DNA of 12,662 nucleotides. Origin: JADFSZ01 sp022560555 [NCBI: PVC group bacterium]. Its GTDB lineage: Bacteria; GCA-001730085; JADFSZ01. Positions 7,127-12,304 of the stretch are shown piece after piece. The position numbers and the translations under genes are program-made. The DNA is taken from positions 1 to 12,662 of the forward strand of contig JADFSZ010000031.1 in the NCBI GenBank assembly GCA_022560555.1, read 5' to 3'. A model generated the notes under the pieces. The model saw only the letters and a program-made list of their open reading frames with translations, was not told where the DNA came from and made no database searches. Position 1 is the stretch's first letter; every line of letters begins with the position of its first letter.

Positions 7127-8157
7127 AAAAATCCGGAAAATTCTTTTCTCAGGCGATTCATAAATGAAACGGTCGCATCAGAAATCATTTTCTCCGAATC
7201 TAAAATAGCACTTTTTCGTTCCATCAGTACTTGCTCTGAGATAAATTTTAAATCATCAATATTATACAGATACACATCGGGTAATTTCCCCGCCGCTTCT
7301 TCTACGTTACGAGGGACTCCTAGATCAATCATGAACAAGGCCCGTCCTTTGCGCTGCTTCGCCCATTGTTGGACGCGTTCTTTTGTAATCACAGGTTTGT
7401 CAACCGCTACAGATGTCACGAGGATATCTGCCTCGAGAATCTGTGAATCCAGCGAATGGTACCCAAAACTTTTTGCTTGAATCGTTGTTGCCAAAGACTC
7501 AGCCCTTTCCGGGGTCCGGCTTGTGATAAAAATATTCGTTACGCTTTTGTTTTTAAATGCTTTGCACAGCTGAGTTGCGACGTCTCCGGCCCCGATGGAC
7601 ACTATGGTTTTTTCGTGAAGTTTAAAAAAGATTTTCTGAGACAGATCAACGGCAATAGAAGCCACACTTAATTTCCCTTGATTGATAGGGGTATGGGTCC
7701 TCACTTTTTTTCCTATCGAAAAAGACTTCTGAAAAAGAACATTCAGCACTTTTCCCGTAATATGATCATTGAAAGCGCGATTATAGGCCTCTTTCACTTG
7801 GCCTAATATTTCATTTTCCCCTATGACCATGGAGTCGAGACCGGAGGTCACGCGAAACAAATGATGCACAGCATCATTTTGAGTTTTAAAATAACACTTA
7901 TCTTCAAATTGGTCCGGGGAAAGACCTGCCATAGCACTCAGACCCTCCAAGACTTTCTTTTTGGCGTACTCTTCATCCCGTGTCACGCCATAGAATTCCG
8001 TTCTGTGGCATGTCGACAGCGGAGTAAGCTCATAGATCATCCCGTGATTCCCCACCACTTGAGAGAAGCTATCATAATTCCTATCATTGATAGCCAGCTT
8101 TTCCCTAAGATCAATGGGCGCCGTTTTATGGCTGATTCCAAGAACGAATATCTTCAT
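7117..8157 (-). CDS. hemA: Glutamyl-tRNA reductase, short form
   Basis: This enzyme makes glutamate-1-semialdehyde from glutamyl-tRNA with NADPH, the first step of the C5 route to 5-aminolevulinate and tetrapyrroles. Recognisable parts are GISHKTAPIDLREK (residues 7-20), the catalytic cysteine C50 in STCHRTEFYG, H98-H99, SGLDSMVIGENEILGQVKEAY (105-125), the dinucleotide loop IGAGDVA (188-194), IDLGVPRNVE (277-286) and YNIDDL. Two oddities are visible. The Asn that usually follows the catalytic Cys (CNRTE) is His. The protein ends at residue 346, whereas typical members have a little over 400, so most of the C-terminal dimerisation helices are missing. The stop is a clean TGA and the sequence gives no hint of a frameshift. 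It lies 36 bases after the hemX-like gene and has no close ribosome site (AAGGT lies about 18 bases upstream). Confidence 0.95.
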   Translation of the reverse strand: MKIFVLGISHKTAPIDLREKLAINDRNYDSFSQVVGNHGMIYELTPLSTCHRTEFYGVTRDEEYAKKKVLEGLSAMAGLSPDQFEDKCYFKTQNDAVHHLFRVTSGLDSMVIGENEILGQVKEAYNRAFNDHITGKVLNVLFQKSFSIGKKVRTHTPINQGKLSVASIAVDLSQKIFFKLHEKTIVSIGAGDVATQLCKAFKNKSVTNIFITSRTPERAESLATTIQAKSFGYHSLDSQILEADILVTSVAVDKPVITKERVQQWAKQRKGRALFMIDLGVPRNVEEAAGKLPDVYLYNIDDLKFISEQVLMERKSAILDSEKMISDATVSFMNRLRKEFSGFFQS

Positions 8158-8193
8158 AATCTATTTATTGAAAATACCTTTTTATTGAAAAAT

Positions 8194-8991
8194 TCAAGCG
8201 CTTGTGCTGTGCGCCAGACAGACCACACACAAAAATACAATATAGACAAATATGGACGCATACGCGAGACGCGTTCGTCCTTCCAATAATTTCTGTTTCC
8301 AAACAATCAAGGCGGCATATAGAACGAGAACAAGTCCTGATAAAAAATATGTTGGATCAGATAGAAGGGTTGTGCCCGGATTATCTCTTTGGAGCACGAT
8401 CAGGCCCTTCAAGAACCCCCCCGCGAATGCAATTGTCCCTACCCACAGGGCCACATCGTTAAGACGATTCGTGAGCTCGAGCGACGGCAGACGAAATAGA
8501 AGAGGGCGGAAAGCTTTTTCTTTAATAAAGTAGGCTTCCATCAGGTACAGAAGCGAAAAGATAAAGGATAACGAAAAAGCGGCCAAAGCGATAAAAACAA
8601 GAAACGTATGCCCGCCGAGAAAGAAGCCTATATGATCGACAACAGCAAGTTCCCGGTTAAAGACAATCGCAAGAATCGAAAGCACAAGGGAAACTCCGCC
8701 AAGAACAATCGGACCGAAACTGAGGCTAAACATAATTTCCGCGAATACATAAACAACGCCGAGAATCACGATAGACAGAAGAAACCCGTTTTCAAAACCT
8801 GTGATCAACCACGTTTGATTGGCAACAAGACGGCTAATAAGCAGAGAGCCAATTAACCCGGTTGCAAGGAGATATCCCCCTTTAGATAAGGAAAGACATA
8901 TGGGACCCCGCCCGGCTCCCGCGATACTCGCAAGTCCCATGGAAAGAATATAAATCCCGATTGCAAAATATAGAAAGCTTTGGGGGAACAT
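8194..8991 (-). CDS. HemX/CcsA-like cytochrome c assembly membrane protein
   Basis: This 265-residue protein has about eight hydrophobic membrane segments and the family pattern of HemX/CcsA-type proteins: GHTFLVFIALAAFSLSFIFSLLYLMEAY contains the conserved His (H128) in a membrane helix, followed by the LPSLELTNRLNDVALWVG loop, then a DPTYFLSGLVLVLYAAL segment like the family DPKE helix, and a late H261. Such proteins bind or handle heme, or modulate GluTR levels as shown for HemX in Bacillus. No tryptophan-rich WWD motif is seen, so it is closer to HemX than to a full CcsA. It sits directly upstream of hemA, the classic arrangement, which supports the call. The ATG at 8991 has no ribosome site; the promoter placement suggests a leaderless message. 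Confidence 0.8.
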   Translation of the reverse strand: MFPQSFLYFAIGIYILSMGLASIAGAGRGPICLSLSKGGYLLATGLIGSLLISRLVANQTWLITGFENGFLLSIVILGVVYVFAEIMFSLSFGPIVLGGVSLVLSILAIVFNRELAVVDHIGFFLGGHTFLVFIALAAFSLSFIFSLLYLMEAYFIKEKAFRPLLFRLPSLELTNRLNDVALWVGTIAFAGGFLKGLIVLQRDNPGTTLLSDPTYFLSGLVLVLYAALIVWKQKLLEGRTRLAYASIFVYIVFLCVVCLAHSTSA

Positions 8992-8999
8992 AGCGGATT

Positions 9000-9028
9000 A
9001 TCATACGTCCCATTGGTAAAAAATGCAA
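9000..9028 (-). promoter_or_regulatory. Candidate promoter for hemX-hemA
   Basis: On the minus strand TTGCAT (9023-9028), a 17-base spacer and TATGAT (9000-9005) form a sigma70-like promoter with a five-of-six -10 and a partial -35. Transcription would begin about 8992-8994, practically on the ATG at 8991, in agreement with the missing ribosome site. The rest of the 136-base gap to the ZIP gene shows no hairpin terminator. Confidence 0.4.
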
Positions 9029-9127
9029 TTTATTGTCTTTCCGGCTTAGGATTTGTTAAGGAGAAGACGACATTAAGCTGCTGAAAATCAAGACCCTACA
9101 AAGAATTAAAGAAAAACCATGCCCAGA

Positions 9128-9910
9128 CTATTGACCAAACATGTTACTGATCAAAACGGTAAATGTCAGCATAAAGGAGAGTCCGATCATGCATCCCCAC
9201 GCGGTGATAACTTTTCCTCCCTTTTCCATAGCGTCAGGAAGCATTTCGGAAATAACCAAATAAATCATGGCTCCTGCCGCAAAGCCCAATCCAACAGGTA
9301 AAAGCGGGTCAAAGATATGAACCGCTAATGCGGAGGGAACAGCTAAGAGCGGTTGCGGCAGGCTGGACACAATGGAAATCCCTGCACACTTCTTTGTCGA
9401 AACACCCTTATTGTGAAGAGGCAACGAAATGGCCATCCCCTCAGGAATATTGTGTACACCGATGGCCAGGGCCATCATAATTCCAAACCCCAGATCACCG
9501 GTGGCAAAACCGACACCAATCGCGATCCCTTCCGGGATGGAATGAATGAACATCGCAAGAAAAATCATGATCCCTTGAACACCCATTTGATCCCGTGCTT
9601 TTTTTAAATAGTGGGATTCCTCATGAAGAAATTTCTCTGTGAGCCAAAAGAAGGTCGCGCCTAATAATAGTCCGCCTATCACGCTATAGGGAGCAAGGGG
9701 ATATCGTGATTGAAGATTAATACCTTCTTGAACAAGAGAAAACGCGGACGCGGAAAGCATCATGCCGGCCGCAAAAGCGATCGAAAAGCTTTGCAGCACA
9801 TTGGAATCCCTCCGGAGAAAGTGAACAGGAAGAGCGCCAATCCCCGTAGCGAGAGCACTAGCAACTCCCGCCCATAGGGTCCATTGAATAATCGAGTAAT
9901 TAACATCCAT
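9128..9910 (-). CDS. ZIP-family divalent metal transporter
   Basis: This 260-residue inner-membrane protein of the ZIP family (ZupT-like) is expected to import zinc, iron or manganese. The two metal-site helices are clear: HSIPEG (residues 123-128) and HNIPEG (153-158), with a further acidic residue E222 in AAGAMIYLVISEMLPDA near the end. An early helix has FAAGMMLSASAFSLVQEG (46-63). About eight membrane segments are visible, and a short histidine-containing loop (HEESHYLKK, 96-104) replaces the long His-rich loop of eukaryotic ZIPs. ATG at 9910 is preceded by AGAGG about 12 bases upstream. A palindrome at the promoter suggests metal-dependent repression. It is transcribed alone as far as can be seen; the preceding PilZ gene ends 150 bases upstream. 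Metal specificity is not readable. Confidence 0.9.
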   Translation of the reverse strand: MDVNYSIIQWTLWAGVASALATGIGALPVHFLRRDSNVLQSFSIAFAAGMMLSASAFSLVQEGINLQSRYPLAPYSVIGGLLLGATFFWLTEKFLHEESHYLKKARDQMGVQGIMIFLAMFIHSIPEGIAIGVGFATGDLGFGIMMALAIGVHNIPEGMAISLPLHNKGVSTKKCAGISIVSSLPQPLLAVPSALAVHIFDPLLPVGLGFAAGAMIYLVISEMLPDAMEKGGKVITAWGCMIGLSFMLTFTVLISNMFGQ

Positions 9911-9936
9911 AAGTCAAAATAGCCTCTAAACCGTGT

Positions 9937-9960
9937 ATTATATTTTATTTGGCTAAAATA
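9937..9960 (-). promoter_or_regulatory. ZIP-gene -10 element with overlapping operator-like inverted repeat
   Basis: On the minus strand a perfect TATAAT (9937-9942) lies about 25 bases before the ribosome site of the ZIP gene, with no good -35. Overlapping its upstream edge is a perfect 7-bp inverted repeat, TATTTTA-6-TAAAATA (9941-9947 and 9954-9960). Its size and position suit a binding site for a dimeric repressor such as a Fur, Zur or MntR type, but it does not match a consensus I can name with confidence. The AT-rich content also allows chance occurrence. Confidence 0.4.
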
Positions 9961-10060
9961 ATACAGGCATAAATCAGCACAGATGATAGAGACTGTAGCA
10001 TTGTTAAGGTCTGAATTTATGAAGCTTAGATGAGTTTTAAAAAATTTATGCGGGAAAACC

Positions 10061-10432
10061 CTAAGACTGTGAGCCTGAGAAGGATTTCACAAGTTGCTCA
10101 ATGGAGGATGTATCATGTTCTGTCATCTGTTGGAATTTTAAGGCGGTTTCGATCATGCCTTGATCGGTTTTTTCGGATCGAATCACTTCGGCATAAATTG
10201 TGAGCGGTTCCGCTTGATCCGGGATACGGACGCGTAAGCCGAGAACACTCCCGGACTCAAATGTTTCCAAAGAGGTCACTTTCATTCCGCCGATTGAGAG
10301 ATCCCCTGATTTAACAAAAATATCTTTGGCGCCCTTCACAGACGTGTTTTGATTAAATATTTTCCAATTGAGGATATGTTTATAAGGGATACGAACATAC
10401 TGGCGGCGGTCATTTTTGGGATCAACACTCAT
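10061..10432 (-). CDS. PilZ-domain protein (c-di-GMP receptor type)
   Basis: This 123-residue protein consists of a single PilZ domain. The two binding motifs are present: RxxxR as R10-QYV-R14, and D44-LSIGG-49, the (D/N)xSxxG box. Both are the residues that hold cyclic di-GMP, so a functional receptor is expected. Output partners are not encoded nearby, so the controlled process (motility, polysaccharide, other) is unknown. The frame offers ATG codons at 10438 and 10432. AAGGAG (10439-10444) abuts the first with no spacing and is 6 bases from the second, so the start is placed at 10432. A hairpin terminator separates it from the Spy-like gene upstream, so it needs its own promoter; none stands out in the 50 bases available. 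No convincing terminator follows it. Confidence 0.88.
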   Translation of the reverse strand: MSVDPKNDRRQYVRIPYKHILNWKIFNQNTSVKGAKDIFVKSGDLSIGGMKVTSLETFESGSVLGLRVRIPDQAEPLTIYAEVIRSEKTDQGMIETALKFQQMTEHDTSSIEQLVKSFSGSQS

Positions 10433-10438
10433 GTCCAT

Positions 10439-10444
10439 CTCCTT
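10439..10444 (-). promoter_or_regulatory. Ribosome binding site that decides the PilZ start
   Basis: AAGGAG on the minus strand is immediately followed by ATGGACATG. Only the second ATG (10432) has a workable spacing of 6 bases. Confidence 0.7.
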
Positions 10445-10490
10445 GGGGCAAACAATTCTGATGTCACATATCTTAGCATAATTTTAAGAA

Positions 10491-10527
10491 AAAACCCTTG
10501 CTATTCATGTCATATAGCAAGGGTTTT
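10491..10527 (-). terminator. Strong intrinsic terminator after the Spy-like gene
   Basis: AAAACCCTTGCTAT (10491-10504) and ATAGCAAGGGTTTT (10514-10527) form a perfect 14-bp stem with a 9-base loop. Read on the minus strand, the stem runs into TTTTTTCTTAAAA, giving a good U-tract, so it should end the sigma/anti-sigma/Spy transcript about 30 bases past the last stop. Flanking A and T runs mean it could also work on the plus strand. Confidence 0.9.
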
Positions 10528-10556
10528 GTGCATAACCTTCGGTGGTTTTAGCGCTT

Positions 10557-11090
10557 TTATTCCTCAGTCTGAGAACGTCTATTTTGCCGGCCATGCTGTC
10601 CGTAATGACCCTTGCGGTTTTTCTTTTTTGACTGAAAATTTTCGTGCATGGTCTGAAACTGCTCAGCCGTCAAGATTTCACGCATTCTAATCATTCTTTC
10701 TACCCTGGCATCCATCTGCTCAGCATTCAATGCTTTGATTTCATCGTTAAGCCGATAGATAGTTTCCAGATTGAGAGTTTCATTTTGGAATTCTGCTCTT
10801 AACGCTTCTCTTTTAGCATGGATTTGTTCTCGTGCTTCTTTACCGGCATGAGGACCTTCTTTTTTTTGTGCCTTCAGAGCTTCCGCCTGCTCATCTGTTA
10901 AGTTGAGGAGCTCTTTTAACTTTTCAAAATGCTTGCCCTCACCTTTCGGTCCTTGCCCATTTTTTTCAAATTCCCCTTGCCGAGGAAACTTTCGCTGCGG
11001 TTCAGGAGCATCCTCATCGGAATGCGCATAAGCACCGGGGGCCCAGCACAAAACGCTTAAAATCATCACAAATATTATCTGTTTATTCAT
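10557..11090 (-). CDS. Periplasmic Spy/CpxP-like LTxxQ protein
   Basis: This 177-residue protein has a clear signal peptide (residues 1-22, cleavage after AYA). The mature part carries two LTxxQ motifs, L64TDEQ68 and L140TAEQ144, the mark of the Spy/CpxP/metal-resistance family of small all-helical periplasmic proteins that act as chaperones or sensors. The helices between them (about 83-150) are highly charged. The mature N-terminus begins with His and is acidic; the last 24 residues (SKKKNRKGHYGQHGRQNRR and on) are strongly basic with two His, so metal binding is possible. An excellent ribosome site (AAAGGAGGG, 7 bases from the ATG) follows an ECF-type promoter. It lies 55 bases after the anti-sigma gene and is closed by a terminator. 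By analogy with CnrX (same broad superfamily, beside sigma and anti-sigma genes) it may sense the signal, or it may simply be an effector. Confidence 0.85.
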   Translation of the reverse strand: MNKQIIFVMILSVLCWAPGAYAHSDEDAPEPQRKFPRQGEFEKNGQGPKGEGKHFEKLKELLNLTDEQAEALKAQKKEGPHAGKEAREQIHAKREALRAEFQNETLNLETIYRLNDEIKALNAEQMDARVERMIRMREILTAEQFQTMHENFQSKKKNRKGHYGQHGRQNRRSQTEE

Positions 11091-11114
11091 GGTTGATCCC
11101 TCCTTTCTAGAAAC

Positions 11115-11144
11115 TTAGACATAAGAAAATACGAATGGGTTTCA
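11115..11144 (-). promoter_or_regulatory. ECF-type promoter of the Spy-like gene
   Basis: The minus strand reads TGAAACC (11138-11144), 17 bases, GTCTAA (11115-11120). The -35 carries the AAC core common to ECF promoters and the -10 a GTC core, with standard spacing. Transcription would start near 11108-11110, leaving a leader of about 20 bases with the ribosome site. The identical motif with the same spacing lies at the 5' end of the sigma gene. Confidence 0.7.
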
Positions 11145-11145
11145 T

Positions 11146-11604
11146 TTATAAAAAGAATTCTTCAAGAAAGTATTCCTCATTTTCAAAGTCTGTCCCCATA
11201 AACTCTTCAAACTCATCCGTCAAATATAATATGGCATCTTCGTGCTCCATAACACACACGATAGGAGGTTTTATCGTTTCGGCAAATTCACGCGCGGCAA
11301 AAAAGCTGATGAGTAGAAGAGCCGCGAAGGCCAAAGGGAGAATGGGTTTTGGGAAATGAAAGATTGAAGTCCCCTTTTCTTTTTGGGTTTCAATCCTATT
11401 CTTAATGTTCTGCCAATCGTCATCCGGCACGGAATGTTTTTGAGCCGTCTCCATGGGAAGAATGACTTCCGTCGCGTGATTGAAAAACTCCATACACGTG
11501 GGACATTGATCGAGGTGCTCGTCCACGACCTTTTTTTGCTCGGGGGAGATCTCCTTATTAAGATAGTCGTTTAGTAGTATATCTTGTATTTGCTCACAAT
11601 TCAT
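11146..11604 (-). CDS. Membrane-anchored ZAS-type anti-sigma factor
   Basis: This 152-residue protein has the zinc-binding anti-sigma motif at its N-terminus: C3, then H30-LDQ-C34-PT-C37 (Hx3Cx2C). A linker of about 45 residues leads to one membrane segment (about 87-104, PILPLAFAALLLISFFAA), after which a short periplasmic tail of about 48 residues ends in an acidic, aromatic stretch (DEFEEFMGTDFENEEYFL). It should hold the ECF sigma factor inactive at the membrane. An ATG at 11616 shares its first base with AAAGGA (11616-11621) and so cannot use it; the ATG at 11604 sits 11 bases after that site and is chosen. Its start overlaps the end of the sigma gene by 11 bases, indicating translational coupling. 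The tail is much shorter than in RseA-like anti-sigma factors, so a CnrY-like or direct-ligand mode is possible. Confidence 0.88.
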   Translation of the reverse strand: MNCEQIQDILLNDYLNKEISPEQKKVVDEHLDQCPTCMEFFNHATEVILPMETAQKHSVPDDDWQNIKNRIETQKEKGTSIFHFPKPILPLAFAALLLISFFAAREFAETIKPPIVCVMEHEDAILYLTDEFEEFMGTDFENEEYFLEEFFL

Positions 11605-12178
11605 TTTTGACCACATCCTTTCTTAAAGTCATGAGTTTTTCTCTCGCCCTTCTTAATTTTGTTTTCACAGTATTCACATTCATTTTTAACGCGTCCGCTA
11701 TATCCTGACAGCTCAACCCTTCAATGTGTTTTAGAACCATACAGGCTCTTTCCTGAACCTGGAGTTTGCTTAAAAGCGTGTTGAGCCGTTGCTCGTTGTC
11801 AACTTGGTCCATGTGTTTATTTACATCGTTTTGCCAAGGCTTTCCTGGTTCTTCAATATGTGATTTTAATGCTTTTTCTTTAATCTTAGATTCCTTCTTG
11901 GCGGTATTAATGGCCGTGTTCATCGCAATCCGATAAAGCCAGGTTTTAAAAGAAGAATCAAACCGGAAATTTTTGAGCTTGCGGTACACAGTCAAAAAAA
12001 CCTCTTGTGACACATCTTTGGCGGTTTCCCGGTCGTTTGTGACACGCAAACTCACATTAAACACAAATCCCGCGTAATACCGGTAAATCTTTTCAAAAGC
12101 ATCCAAATCGCCGGTCGATGCTTTTTTAATGATGTCTTGTGTGATCAAATCATCCATATTATTCATTCTATTAGACAT
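11594..12178 (-). CDS. ECF-family RNA polymerase sigma factor
   Basis: This protein has up to 194 residues and two domains. Region 2 spans about residues 20-90, with DRETAKDVSQEVFLTVYRKL and FKTWLYRIAMNTAINTAKK. Region 4 spans about 130-185, with ERACMVLKHIEGLSCQDIADAL and the recognition helix MNVNTVKTKLRRAREKL. A polar linker lies between them. It should direct polymerase to envelope-stress promoters. The coordinates use the outermost ATG (12178), but the gene also has in-frame ATGs at 12166 and 12157. None has a good ribosome site. An ECF promoter motif covers 12171-12200, with its -10 on codons 1-3, so transcripts from it could only use 12166 or 12157; MDDLITQDIIKK (12157) fits the family N-terminus best. 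It overlaps the anti-sigma gene by 11 bases. Confidence 0.93.
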   Translation of the reverse strand: MSNRMNNMDDLITQDIIKKASTGDLDAFEKIYRYYAGFVFNVSLRVTNDRETAKDVSQEVFLTVYRKLKNFRFDSSFKTWLYRIAMNTAINTAKKESKIKEKALKSHIEEPGKPWQNDVNKHMDQVDNEQRLNTLLSKLQVQERACMVLKHIEGLSCQDIADALKMNVNTVKTKLRRAREKLMTLRKDVVKNEL

Positions 12179-12200
12179 ATCTTAGCATGAAAAGGTTTCA
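12171..12200 (-). promoter_or_regulatory. ECF-type autoregulatory promoter at the sigma gene
   Basis: The minus strand reads TGAAACC (12194-12200), 17 bases, GTCTAA (12171-12176). It is the same motif and spacing as upstream of the Spy-like gene; both copies read TATGTCTAA at the -10. Autoregulation is usual for ECF operons. The start point would fall near 12163-12166, inside the longest reading frame. The rest of the gap to pdxH (12201-12304) holds short GCAGGCAGGC and CAACAACAA runs and no clear terminator. Confidence 0.6.
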
Positions 12201-12304
12201 GATTTGAGTTTGCGGGAGGCAGGCAGGCGTGTATGTATTTTTACAACAACAACTTATGAATAATTTTCTGAGAGCCAACCGGGAGATTTGTCAAACAGAT
12301 AAAA

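Noticed and set aside
10009-10014. GTCTGA on the plus strand as another ECF -10
   Set aside because: No TGAAACC-like -35 occurs 16-18 bases upstream and no gene starts downstream on that strand.
12201-12255. GCAGGCAGGC and CAACAACAA runs as a structured repeat or array
   Set aside because: They are too short (two to three units) to be a functional repeat; probably simple-sequence drift in the gap.
12289-12294. TTGACA upstream of the sigma gene as a housekeeping -35
   Set aside because: No acceptable -10 lies 15-19 bases downstream (TCAGAA/CAGAAA).
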